From positions 124,001-188,000 of the forward strand of contig NZ_NSEB01000012.1 in NCBI RefSeq assembly GCF_002734215.1: 64,000 bases of DNA. Reading direction: 5' to 3'. This DNA is from Fredinandcohnia onubensis (GTDB lineage Bacteria; Bacillota; Bacilli; Bacillales; Bacillaceae_L). The position numbers were made by a program, and so were the translations under genes. A model generated the notes under the pieces. The model worked only from the letters and a program-made list of their open reading frames with translations, ran no database searches and was not told the DNA's origin. Positions 14,239-22,731 of this stretch are shown here, one piece after another; positions within the stretch are counted from its first letter, which is position 1; the number at the start of each line of letters is the position of its first letter.

Positions 14239-15609
14239 CTAATTATTCATTTTTTGCAATTTGTATTGCAGGGTTTGACGCGGAATTTCTAGGAGTTTTG
14301 CCGCTTTGTTGATGTTCCCACCTGACTTTTTCATGGCTGCATCGATCAAAGAATTTTCGGTTTCTTGTATGACTTCACGAAGCGGTCTTAATGTGACTGT
14401 AGACGTTGCTTCCGTATCAATAAGATGACTGGGTAATAAATCAATTGTTAGTGATGATCCTTCAGCCATAATCATCGCATGTTCAATGATATGTTTTAAT
14501 TCTCTTACATTCCCAGGCCAAAGGTAGCTAGCGAATAATCGAAGGACTTCATCATCTACCTTTGAGACACTTTTTTGAAAGCTATGATTATAAAGGCCAA
14601 CAAAGTGATCGACTAAATACGGTATGTCTTCGAGTCGCTTCTTTAAGGGAGGAATCTCCAAAGAGAAAACATTCAAACGATAATACAAATCCGGTCTTAG
14701 CTCATTATCTTTGACACAATCTGTTGGATATTTGTTTAGCGCAACAATCACACGAACATCGACTTGAAGAGCTTTCGGGCTGCCAATTCTTCTGACCATC
14801 CCATCCTCAAGTACACGGAGCAATCGGGATTGGAGCTCAAGGGGCATCGAATTGATTTCGTCTAAAAAAAGAGTCCCGCCATGTGCAATTTCAAATAACC
14901 CAGCACGGTCCACCGCACCCGTATAGCTCCCTTTAACCGTTCCAAATAAAATACTTTCTAATAAGCTTTCGGGTAAAGCCGCACAGTTTTGCGCAATAAA
15001 GGGAGCCTGCCTTCGAGGTGAGGCATTATGAATCGCTTGCACAAGAAGTTCCTTACCTGTTCCTGTTTCCCCATATACTAAAACAGTCGATGAAGAGTTC
15101 GCAACCTTCATTGCTTGTTTTTTCACGGTGTTGAAACGCTCATTTTTCGTCAGGATGTCATGGAAAGTGTATTTTGCTCCATATAATTCTTGAGGCTTTT
15201 TTGAAGGACTGCGAACCTTTGATTGCAGGTCCATCAATTTATTGGATAAATCTTTAATCTTTGAGTAATCTTTTCCGATTTCAACAGCACCTATGAATTT
15301 TCCATTGATATGGATAGGTAAGGTCGTATTCACCGTATCAATCAGCTTTCCCCATTTGTTTTTGTAGGTTTGGGGAAGATGATAAATCGGCTGTTTTGTG
15401 CGAATGACCTTTAAAAGAGTACTAGAATCCTCATTTAAAGAAGGAAAGACCTCGAGAAGATGCTTACCGAGTACCTCCTCCCGACTAAGCCCATCATGCT
15501 CGGCTGCTACCTGATTATAGAAGATGGTGATTCCTTCCTCATTTACAACATGTATGGCTTCATCGATACTATCTAAAATGGCAATGACTAGTTCTTCCCC
15601 GATTTGCAT
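14239..15609 (-). CDS. Sigma-54-dependent enhancer-binding regulator (KamR/RocR-like)
   Basis: 456 residues in three parts: an N-terminal PAS domain (about 5-115), an AAA+ domain with Walker A GETGTGKE (180-187), sigma-54 contact loop GSYTGA (227-232, a variant of GAFTGA) and Walker B GGTLFLDE (244-251), and a Fis-type helix-turn-helix (GGNINKAAKLL...RQTLQYKL). It activates sigma-54 RNA polymerase after sensing a ligand through PAS. RBS GGAGGTGGAG precedes the start. It is cotranscribed with ablB upstream and lies 35 bases before the kamA promoter, so kamA is the clear target. A kam-locus regulator of this type is known in B. thuringiensis (KamR). Confidence 0.92.
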   Translation of the reverse strand: MQIGEELVIAILDSIDEAIHVVNEEGITIFYNQVAAEHDGLSREEVLGKHLLEVFPSLNEDSSTLLKVIRTKQPIYHLPQTYKNKWGKLIDTVNTTLPIHINGKFIGAVEIGKDYSKIKDLSNKLMDLQSKVRSPSKKPQELYGAKYTFHDILTKNERFNTVKKQAMKVANSSSTVLVYGETGTGKELLVQAIHNASPRRQAPFIAQNCAALPESLLESILFGTVKGSYTGAVDRAGLFEIAHGGTLFLDEINSMPLELQSRLLRVLEDGMVRRIGSPKALQVDVRVIVALNKYPTDCVKDNELRPDLYYRLNVFSLEIPPLKKRLEDIPYLVDHFVGLYNHSFQKSVSKVDDEVLRLFASYLWPGNVRELKHIIEHAMIMAEGSSLTIDLLPSHLIDTEATSTVTLRPLREVIQETENSLIDAAMKKSGGNINKAAKLLEIPRQTLQYKLQKMNN

Positions 15610-15672
15610 GCATCTCCACCTCCCTCATCACATGATGAAATTCCGGCGCTTGATGCCGAAAAATTGGCAGGG

Positions 15673-16530
15673 TCAGTCAATTGATAAATCCTTCACCCAC
15701 ACATTCATGTCTTCAATTTTATCAAATATATAGCAATTGTTTGTGAGTCTGCCAGTATATGAGTATCCTAACTGGTAAAAGCTTTTATTCATTCCATATG
15801 AAACTGCCCTCGCAATCGAGTAGGCACAATATATTCCGTTGTTAATTAGCTCCTTTTCAAGGTGAATCAAGAGCTTTTTCATTAAGCCGTGTTTCCGATA
15901 GTCATCCAAAGTTGCACAATCGGTTAGCTCCGCATTATAAAAGGTATGATTCACTTCGGCTGAGGCGCTACTTATGATCACACCATCGTCGAGAGCGACA
16001 TAAAAAACCGTGGAATCCTTCATCACTTTCTGAATATAGTCTGGGTTGTTTAATGGAGTTGGATAAATCTGAAACACAGTATCATACAATTTAGCAAGTT
16101 GCTCTGCATCTTCGGGTGTTGCTTTGCGGATTAAAAATTGAGTATTTGTTGGATTATTTTCTCGTGGATTTCGTAGGATGTCGGTCATTATTTTTTCTTC
16201 TTCCATCCATTTATCACTATTTCGTCTTTCATTTGTAAAATACTTTGTAACAAAATAGGCATCACTGCCATTAAAATATTTTTGAACAATTGCTTCAACC
16301 ATAAAGCCACATGACATAAATTCAAATAAGTCCTCACGTTTAGCCATACAAATTATTTTTTCAAATGAATTCATTTCTGCAATCTCGTTAACCTCATCTA
16401 ATAAGGACATAAGATTACCTCGATATTCTAAAACGCGTAGTCTCCGGTTGAAATAGTCTACGACGAGGTCTGCATGATATGAAGCTGCATGTAATCGTTT
16501 TTGTTCACTGTATTTTTGACCTGACAACAT
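15673..16530 (-). CDS. ablB: Beta-lysine N6-acetyltransferase (YodP/AblB)
   Basis: 285 residues with a C-terminal GNAT domain (about 135-285: IRKATPEDAEQLAKLY, ATLDDYRKHGLMKKLLIHLE, GYSYTGRLTNNCYIF) and an N-terminal AblB-specific half. In methanogens AblB acetylates beta-lysine to the osmolyte N-epsilon-acetyl-beta-lysine; in Bacillus the same step is thought to feed degradation, given the downstream enzymes. ATG 16530 or the adjacent TTG is the start, close behind GAGGAGG. It lies in the run yodT-yodS-yodR-yodQ-ablB on one strand. Confidence 0.92.
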   Translation of the reverse strand: MLSGQKYSEQKRLHAASYHADLVVDYFNRRLRVLEYRGNLMSLLDEVNEIAEMNSFEKIICMAKREDLFEFMSCGFMVEAIVQKYFNGSDAYFVTKYFTNERRNSDKWMEEEKIMTDILRNPRENNPTNTQFLIRKATPEDAEQLAKLYDTVFQIYPTPLNNPDYIQKVMKDSTVFYVALDDGVIISSASAEVNHTFYNAELTDCATLDDYRKHGLMKKLLIHLEKELINNGIYCAYSIARAVSYGMNKSFYQLGYSYTGRLTNNCYIFDKIEDMNVWVKDLSID

Positions 16531-16562
16531 CAAACCTCCTCAAACCCTTTTCATCTATCATA

Positions 16563-17834
16563 TCATTTTTCAGAAACTTCACACCATGCTAAAATCGTTT
16601 GGGCAATGATTTCTGCCGTTTCAAACATCCGTTCAAGCTCAATATACTCATTTGGGTAATGAGCGACTTCTGTTGTGCCAGGACCGAACACAATGGTTGG
16701 TATATTTCCGACCGCTGTTAAAAGCCCGCCATCTGTTCCCCAAGGTGACGCCTCAATGATTGGTTCTTTCCCCATAACCTCTTTATACTGATTGATTAAA
16801 AGATTCATAAGTTCATGGTCATGAGCAATGGTACCAGGCACCCAACGTGCACCAAACCACTCAAGTCCTACTGGATGGTCTTGGAACCATGGATCTATTT
16901 CAGGTAATTTTTCAAGCCATTGTTGCATTTCAGCTTTTGCGTGCTCAATCGTTTCTTCTGGAGCGACACCCATTCGACCTTCGATGGTAACAACATCTGG
17001 AACAGAAGACGGCCAGGTTCCCCCGTTTATTTTTCCAATATTGATAGGCACTGGAATGGGTGTATTTTTATAAAGAGGATCATTAATCGCCGCATTGCGA
17101 ATCATTTCAAGCTTTAAAAGATGGTTAATAACCGTTATTGCCTTTTCGATGGCACTCACGCCTTCATACCTCGTTCCACCATGTGCAATTCGGCCGTAAA
17201 TATCAATTTTAAACCACATTGAACCTTGTTGTTTCGGGAAGATCTTCATATTCGTCGGCTCTGGGATAATCGCTCCATCTGCTTTATAGCCTTTGATAAT
17301 TGTTGCAAGTGTTCCAGCACCACCACTTTCCTCTTCGATGACACTTTGAAAAATGACGTCGCCTTTTAGTTGAATACCCGATTCCTTGATGGCTTGGATT
17401 GCTAATAGCATTGCGACATTTCCGCCCTTCATATCTGTGGAACCTCGCCCATATAATTTTCCATCTTTCACTTCAGCGGAATACGGATCCATATCCCATT
17501 GTGTAATATCTCCTTCTGGAACAACATCAATGTGGCCATTTAAGAGAAGTGATTTTCCCCCACCTGTCCCTTTCAGAACACCGACGACATTAGGACTATC
17601 GAGAAAGTTTGTTCTTGGTGAAACAAAATATGGATGCTTTAAAAGTTCCGTGCCATTAGGTTCCCAGATGTCAATTTCCATCCCAAGTTGACGGCATTTT
17701 TCGATGACAATTGCTTGCGAAGACCTTTCATTCCCTTGGAGACTCGGTTCTTGAACAAGCTTCTTTAACAAGCGAATTCCTTTCCCCTTATTTTCTTGGA
17801 TCCACTTTTTCACTTTATCGTTAGTATCACTCAA
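16563..17834 (-). CDS. yodQ: M20 family deacylase YodQ
   Basis: 423 residues, a two-domain zinc aminoacylase of the ArgE/DapE/CPG2 group. Motifs: LNGHIDVVPEGD with the first zinc ligands, GRGSTDMKGGN (bridging Asp), VIEEESGGAG (catalytic Glu and ligand) and a C-terminal FGPGTTEVAHYPNEY histidine. The lid domain begins near residue 200. In this cluster it should remove an N-acyl group from an intermediate of acetyl-beta-lysine breakdown. TTG start at 17834 with GGAGGGG 6 bases away. It follows yodR after 15 bases. Confidence 0.9.
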   Translation of the reverse strand: MSDTNDKVKKWIQENKGKGIRLLKKLVQEPSLQGNERSSQAIVIEKCRQLGMEIDIWEPNGTELLKHPYFVSPRTNFLDSPNVVGVLKGTGGGKSLLLNGHIDVVPEGDITQWDMDPYSAEVKDGKLYGRGSTDMKGGNVAMLLAIQAIKESGIQLKGDVIFQSVIEEESGGAGTLATIIKGYKADGAIIPEPTNMKIFPKQQGSMWFKIDIYGRIAHGGTRYEGVSAIEKAITVINHLLKLEMIRNAAINDPLYKNTPIPVPINIGKINGGTWPSSVPDVVTIEGRMGVAPEETIEHAKAEMQQWLEKLPEIDPWFQDHPVGLEWFGARWVPGTIAHDHELMNLLINQYKEVMGKEPIIEASPWGTDGGLLTAVGNIPTIVFGPGTTEVAHYPNEYIELERMFETAEIIAQTILAWCEVSEK

Positions 17835-17849
17835 GCACTTCCCCTCCCT

Positions 17850-18512
17850 TTAGGTTAGTTGTGAAATCGTTTCATCCCACTTCAATTCGGCACTCGTATT
17901 TTTTATCACATCTTCCACTGTAAAAGGAGTCATCACTTCTAATAGGTGGAGGCCATCCTCCTTCACTTCAATCACGGCCATATCGGTAATGATAAGATCG
18001 ACACAGTTCTTAGAGGTGAGAGGCAGACTACACTCTTTTACAATTTTTGAGTTTCCGTGTTTGTCGACATGGTTCATTAATACGATCACTTTTTTTGCTT
18101 TTTGTGCTAACTCCATTGCCCCACCCATCCCTGGGACACGTTTGCCTGGGACAATCCAGTTCGCGAGGTCTCCCTTTTCACTAACCTGCAGTGATCCAAG
18201 AATTGTTATATCAATATAGCCCCGGCGAATCATACCAAAGGCAATTGAACTATCAAAATAGGACGAACCTGTAACTGTTGTTACTGGATAGCCAGCGGCG
18301 TTACAAATATTCTCATCCTCAGTCCCTTTTTCTGGGCTTGGACCGATCCCTAAAATGCCGTTTTCAGCATGAATCATGACATTGATCCCTTCAGGGAGGT
18401 GATTTGGAACGAGGGAAGGAATACCAATTCCTAGGTTCACAATCATACCATCCTTGACTTCCTGTGCCGCCCGTTTAGCGATTCGATTGCGAATATCTAC
18501 TCCCATACCCAT
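17850..18512 (-). CDS. yodR: CoA-transferase subunit B (YodR)
   Basis: About 220 residues of the SCOT/AtoA beta-subunit family. The glutamate that carries the CoA thioester lies in the HAENGILGIGP motif, and GYPVTTVTGSSYFDS and GGAMELAQKAKKVIV are family typical. It pairs with YodS to move CoA to a short-chain keto acid. The start at 18512 or the TTG at 18518 lies inside the end of yodS, with AGAGGGGTG as RBS, so the two are translationally coupled. In lysine degradation the substrate is likely a beta-keto C6 acid. Confidence 0.92.
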   Translation of the reverse strand: MGMGVDIRNRIAKRAAQEVKDGMIVNLGIGIPSLVPNHLPEGINVMIHAENGILGIGPSPEKGTEDENICNAAGYPVTTVTGSSYFDSSIAFGMIRRGYIDITILGSLQVSEKGDLANWIVPGKRVPGMGGAMELAQKAKKVIVLMNHVDKHGNSKIVKECSLPLTSKNCVDLIITDMAVIEVKEDGLHLLEVMTPFTVEDVIKNTSAELKWDETISQLT

Positions 18513-19192
18513 TTCCAATTCACCCCTCTGCTCTTGATAATCATGTCTACATAGATTCCTGGTGTTATAATTTCTTCTGGATCTAGTTCTCCTAATGGAA
18601 CAATTTCCTCAACCTCGGCAATTGTAAATTTTCCTGCCATGGCAACAAGCGGATTCATGTTTCTGGCACTTTTATCATAGACAAGATTTCCAAATGGATC
18701 GGCTTTTTTAGCGAAAAGAATTGACACTTCCGCTGTTAAGGGCTTTTCTAATAAATAGTTTGTGCCATCAACTGCAATGATTTGTTTTCCGTTAGAAACA
18801 ATTTCGTTGTCAATTCCAACATCAACTAAAATACCACCAAGTCCGACACCACCCGCACGGATTCGTTCAGCAAGTGTGCCTTGAGGTGAAAATTCGATTT
18901 CCATTTTCCCATCTGTCATCAGTTGGCCAGCAACAGGATTTGAACCAATATGGGAGACAATGCATTTTTTCGCATGTCCTCGACTGACAAGTTTCCCAAT
19001 TCCGATGTTTGGAAAACCTGTGTCATTCCCAATCAACGTCAAATCTTTCACATTTTTTTCTAGCAATCCGTCGATCAGCGCTGGTGGACTTCCAATCCCA
19101 CCAAATCCCCCAAACATTACTGTTGTTCCATCATTGATATGTGTAAGTGCCTCTTCTAGAGTTGAAATTTTATTGTATCGATTTTCAATCAA
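18497..19192 (-). CDS. yodS: CoA-transferase subunit A (YodS)
   Basis: 231 residues of the AtoD/ScoA alpha-subunit family, with the CoA-binding GGFGGIGSPPALIDGLL near residue 30 and LVSRGHAKKCIVSHIGSNP, KMEIEFSPQGTLAERIRAGG. TTG start at 19192 with GGAGGTGA 6 bases upstream. It overlaps yodR by 16 bases and follows yodT by 17 bases, indicating one operon. Confidence 0.93.
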   Translation of the reverse strand: MIENRYNKISTLEEALTHINDGTTVMFGGFGGIGSPPALIDGLLEKNVKDLTLIGNDTGFPNIGIGKLVSRGHAKKCIVSHIGSNPVAGQLMTDGKMEIEFSPQGTLAERIRAGGVGLGGILVDVGIDNEIVSNGKQIIAVDGTNYLLEKPLTAEVSILFAKKADPFGNLVYDKSARNMNPLVAMAGKFTIAEVEEIVPLGELDPEEIITPGIYVDMIIKSRGVNWKWVWE

Positions 19193-19209
19193 TTATGGTC
19201 ACCTCCAGA

Positions 19210-20565
19210 TTATGTTGATATGATCCCTATTTTCTGCAGGGCTGTCTCAACATCTATTAAAGTTTGATCAAGGAGCTCAATTAGCTCATCAATTTGCTTA
19301 GTCGTAATTGTTAATGGTGGTGCAACGAGAATGGCGTCACCACCAACACCTTCAATTCCAGCTGCAGCCGGATATAGTAACAGGCCATTGTTCTGACCTT
19401 GACTGACGACCAGTGAAGTTAAGTCAATTTCCTTATTAAAAGGGAACTTTGTGATCATGTCGGATACGAATTCGATTCCACACATCAGTCCTTTTCCACG
19501 AACATCGCCGATAATCGGGTGCTTTTTTTGCAATTCTTGTAGTTTAGTATTCAGGTATTTTCCGTTTTTCGCAGATTTTTCAACTAGATTATGAGTTTCA
19601 ATATAGTTGACGACCGCCAACGCAACAGCTGTAGATTGTGGGTTCGCACTATAGGTGTGTCCACTCATAATTAGCTTTGATCCTTTTTGAATGGGCTCCA
19701 TTACCTTTTCACTAACGAGGGTTGCGGCAATCGGTGTGTAACCCGCACTCATGCCTTTTCCAAGGGCAATAATGTCAGCATGTGTATCCCAATGTTCAAG
19801 GGCAAACATCTTTCCGGTCCGGCCCATTCCGGTCATGACCTCATCTGCAATAAATAAGATATTGTGTTTTTCACAGATTTTTTTGATCACTTGATAATAA
19901 CCAGGAGGCGGGACAATGGCACCACCTGCAGCTCCGATGATTGGTTCGGCAATAAATCCGGCAATATGCTCAGCTCCAATTCGGTTAATCGCTTGCTCGA
20001 GCTCGGTTGCACACATATGATTGCAATCTGGATATGTGGCGTTGAAAGGACACCGGAAGCAATACGGCGGTTGAATGGTTGGATAGTCTTCTAATAATTG
20101 AACAAACCGAGCTCTCCTTCCGGTGTGACCAGACATGGATAGTGCACCAATCGTGATCCCGTGGTAGCTCATCCAGCGCGACAAAATTTTGTTTTTTCCT
20201 TTAATTCCTTTTTCTTGCCAATGTTGAATGGCAATCTTCATCGCCGTTTCCGTCGCCTCAGAGCCGCTGTTCACAAAAAAAGCCCAGTATTCACCACCTT
20301 TTGCTAGATCACTTAATTTTTGTGCCAATTTTTCGGCGGGTTCACTTGTGAATTGTGACCTGTAGACAAATGATATTTTGTGAGCCTGGTTTTCAATTTC
20401 TTCAATGATTTCCTTCACGCCATGGCCGATGCTCGCCGTGATTGCCCCTGATGAACCATCGATATATCTTTTTCCATTTGTGTCGTATAAGTAGATTCCA
20501 TCCCCATGGCTGATCATCGGATATTCCTTATCCAATAAAGGTTTAATTAAGCGGGTTGCGTCCAT
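19210..20565 (-). CDS. yodT: Class III PLP-dependent aminotransferase (YodT)
   Basis: 451 residues. The class III fold shows GSSGAITASIGHG, VNSGSEATETAMK for phosphate binding, IADEVMTGMGRTGKMFA, and the PLP lysine in IALGKGMSAGY. It would transaminate acetylated beta-lysine or a derivative to a keto acid that then goes to YodRS. ATG at 20565 follows AGGAGGGG; a 13-codon extension to 20604 is not supported. The RBS lies in the loop of an inverted repeat (20565-20584). It is the first gene of the yodT-ablB-regulator run. No sigma-54 box was found upstream. Confidence 0.92.
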   Translation of the reverse strand: MDATRLIKPLLDKEYPMISHGDGIYLYDTNGKRYIDGSSGAITASIGHGVKEIIEEIENQAHKISFVYRSQFTSEPAEKLAQKLSDLAKGGEYWAFFVNSGSEATETAMKIAIQHWQEKGIKGKNKILSRWMSYHGITIGALSMSGHTGRRARFVQLLEDYPTIQPPYCFRCPFNATYPDCNHMCATELEQAINRIGAEHIAGFIAEPIIGAAGGAIVPPPGYYQVIKKICEKHNILFIADEVMTGMGRTGKMFALEHWDTHADIIALGKGMSAGYTPIAATLVSEKVMEPIQKGSKLIMSGHTYSANPQSTAVALAVVNYIETHNLVEKSAKNGKYLNTKLQELQKKHPIIGDVRGKGLMCGIEFVSDMITKFPFNKEIDLTSLVVSQGQNNGLLLYPAAAGIEGVGGDAILVAPPLTITTKQIDELIELLDQTLIDVETALQKIGIIST

Positions 20566-20584
20566 CGCGAACCCCTCCTCGCGA
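20565..20584 (-). promoter_or_regulatory. Inverted repeat framing the yodT ribosome binding site
   Basis: On the minus strand TCGCGA stands on both sides of GGAGGGGT; the right arm ends on the A of the yodT ATG. In the mRNA this would be a 6-bp GC-rich stem showing the Shine-Dalgarno bases in an 8-nt loop. Confidence 0.5.
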
Positions 20585-21229
20585 AAAATGGTATTACAGT
20601 ACAATTTTGGTAATGGGTATGCTGCGAGTGTTGTGTGCTTTTGATATATGCTTTGGGTTTGAGTGTTGATAAAGTTGGATTGTGGGTGGCTGTTTAGGAT
20701 TTAATGTTTTTACGGTTTATGAAGGACTTTAGCATGAGTGATCTTTGCTGGAAAGTCCTTCATTGGACTGATGAAGGACCGTAGCACGTGTGATCTTCGC
20801 CGTAAAGTCCTTCATAACCCTGATGAAGGACCGGAACACGTGGGATCATTGCCGTAGAGTCCTTCATAACTTTGATGAAGTACTGAAACACGCGAGAACC
20901 CTACAGTAAAGTCCTTCATATCGCAGATGAAGAGGAAAACCTCACAAAATTTCCACGCCAATCCCCTTCATAACCACGATGAAGAGGAATACCCCACGAA
21001 AATTCCACCCCAATCCTCTTCATAACCACGATGAAGAGGAATACCGCACGAAAATTCTACCCCAATCCTCTTCATAACCACGATGAAGAGGAAAACCACA
21101 CGAAATTTCCATCTCAATCCCCTTCATCAACTTTCTCATTAACTTTAAACCAATACAAATTCTTGTAAGCGGATACAATAGATAAAAGCCTATTATTACA
21201 TCATATGTATGTAAGGATTGATAATTTCG
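20585..21229. other. Long intergenic region holding the 52-nt palindrome array
   Basis: No supported gene. Between the yodT leader and the array is about 130 bases of AT-rich DNA; the array fills 20719-21127; the last 100 bases lead to the stop of the flavoprotein gene and show no clear terminator. Confidence 0.6.
20719..21127. repeat. Tandem array of eight 45-nt palindromic units, 52-nt period
   Basis: Units start at 20719, 20771, 20823, 20875, 20927, 20979, 21031 and 21083. Each is 45 bases, opens with ATGAAG and closes with CTTCAT, and is separated by a 7-base spacer. Units 1-4 have outer arms like ATGAAGGAC/GTCCTTCAT (unit 4 diverges on the left). Units 5-8 have ATGAAGAGG/CCTCTTCAT or close variants and share the spacer AACCACG. 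The interior is less conserved (for example GCACGTG in units 2 and 3). There are no in-frame genes. Confidence 0.95.
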
Positions 21230-22150
21230 TTAATCGCAGGTTTTTTCATCTAAAAGGCTTTTGTGTATCCAAATGGCTGCTTGCATGCCGTCTCCCATGG
21301 CGATTGTTGTTTGTTCAGAGTGCACGGCGATATCCCCAGCTGCCCATACATGCTCGACGTTAGTCTTCTTTGTCCTTGGATCAACGATGATATGCTTATT
21401 TTCTGTTCGTTCAATGCCAAGCTGAGTAGCTAATTCGGAACGGACTTCATTTCCCGGAAACCCCAAAAATCCTCGGTCCCCATGTATGACTTCTCCACTT
21501 TTCAAGCGAACACCGACAAAATCCTCGGTTCCCTCTTTAAGCAAAACCTCCTCCGTATCATCCTGGATATGAGTAATTCCGCTTTGTTTTAACTTTGAGA
21601 GCAACTCGCTATCAAGTTTTTTCCAATCATGATTAATAAATGTGATGTCTTTTGTAAAATAGGTTAGAGTGAGTGCCATGTTTGCGCCAGATTTTCCAGA
21701 ACCGATCACAATTACATGCTTGTCTACTACCTCATACCCGTCACAATCAGGACATACATATATCGTTAAACCGAGGCATTTGTAAATATTTTTGATAGGT
21801 GGGATATTGTCCTTTACGCCTGTTGCCAGTAACAACTTCTTCGCGAAATAGGCATCACCACCGCGGCAATATAGCTTAAATAATCCATCCGCTTTTTCAA
21901 CCTTAGTAACTTCGTTTTGTATAAAAGAAACGCCAAGTTTTTCAGCCTGCATTTTTCCTAGACTTCTCAAGGTTTGTCCACTCACACCGTCAGGCCAGCC
22001 TAAAATATTATGGTAGGACCTACAAATGGTGGAACGGCCGTCATTTGAGTCAATCACTGCTATTTTATGTTTATATCGTCCAAGTTGGATTGCTGCTTGT
22101 AGACCAGCAATACCACCGCCGATTATTGTGACATCATATTGTACTGACAT
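21230..22150 (-). CDS. Thioredoxin reductase-like FAD/NAD(P)-dependent oxidoreductase
   Basis: 306 residues, the length of low-molecular-weight thioredoxin reductases. FAD-binding GGGIAGLQAA at the N-terminus, a redox CPDCDG motif in the middle (YVCPDCDGYEVV), NAD(P)-binding GSGKSGANMA, and the second FAD motif VWAAGDIAVHSEQTTIAMGDG. The reductase would move electrons from NAD(P)H to a protein or small disulfide. It is not the usual TrxB, whose CATC site differs, so the partner is unknown; bacillithiol disulfide reductase-like or alkyl-hydroperoxide-type roles are possible. It is transcribed alone. Confidence 0.85.
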   Translation of the reverse strand: MSVQYDVTIIGGGIAGLQAAIQLGRYKHKIAVIDSNDGRSTICRSYHNILGWPDGVSGQTLRSLGKMQAEKLGVSFIQNEVTKVEKADGLFKLYCRGGDAYFAKKLLLATGVKDNIPPIKNIYKCLGLTIYVCPDCDGYEVVDKHVIVIGSGKSGANMALTLTYFTKDITFINHDWKKLDSELLSKLKQSGITHIQDDTEEVLLKEGTEDFVGVRLKSGEVIHGDRGFLGFPGNEVRSELATQLGIERTENKHIIVDPRTKKTNVEHVWAAGDIAVHSEQTTIAMGDGMQAAIWIHKSLLDEKTCD

Positions 22151-22334
22151 ACTTTCACCTCATTTAAGACATATACTTTTTATCTTTTGTTTAAAATGGA
22201 AGATTCTATTCAAAAATACATTAAGTTTACATAATATAATTATGATAAACATGAGTATAAACCCATAAAAATTTTACATACTATTTTTATGATAAACCCT
22301 CAAAACCCTAGCCTCCTTTTGTAGCTCAACAACT

Positions 22335-22372
22335 TAAAAAGTTCCCTTCACGAGTTGTGAAAGGAACCTTTT
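22335..22372 (-). terminator. Rho-independent terminator of the YjcZ-type gene
   Basis: On the minus strand GGTTCCTTTCAC and GTGAAGGGAACT pair around AACTC and are followed by TTTT, 18 bases after the stop of the small gene. Confidence 0.8.
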
Positions 22373-22390
22373 CTATAGCTCTGTATATTT

Positions 22391-22522
22391 TTATCGTACG
22401 TAAGAAGCTCCGACAATTATTAACAAGATAAACAGTACAACGATTAATACAAAGCTGTTGTTATATCCAAATCCACCATATCCATATCCATGTCCGCAAT
22501 GATCATGATATCCGTAATGCAT
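22391..22522 (-). CDS. YjcZ family sporulation protein (43 aa)
   Basis: A short gene with product rich in Gly, Tyr and His at the N-terminus ([20 protein letters not shown]) followed by one membrane helix ([20 protein letters not shown]). This layout is typical of YjcZ/YhcZ-type small sporulation proteins of Bacillus. GGGAGATGAC precedes ATG at 22522. It has its own terminator. Role in the spore is not known. Confidence 0.85.
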   Translation of the reverse strand: MHYGYHDHCGHGYGYGGFGYNNSFVLIVVLFILLIIVGASYVR

Positions 22523-22731
22523 AGTGTCATCTCCCTTTCTTTTTCTTACACTGTTAAGATATGAGCCTATGGGTTGTACTGTATGTGCGATTGCCTATTT
22601 TTGGGGACTTTTTATTATTTCTTTATTTGTTATATAAAAATAGTATAGTAGACAAAGAGTTTAATTGAATTTTTATACAAGATGATTTATAATTACCCAA
22701 TAGAAACCTATAATCAGAAAGCAGGGTCAAT

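Noticed and set aside
15640-15662. Terminator between ablB and the sigma-54 regulator gene
   Set aside because: TTCGGC and GCCGGAA can pair with a bulge, but no T run follows; it may be a regulator site but evidence is thin.
20600-20670. Sigma-54 or sigma-E promoter upstream of yodT
   Set aside because: No GG-N10-GC box was found. CATACCCAT resembles a sigma-E -10 box but there is no -35 element at about 14 bases.
20719-21127. CRISPR array
   Set aside because: The unit is regular, but spacers are only 7 bases and mostly alike (AACCACG), the repeats are palindromic along their length and no cas genes are present.
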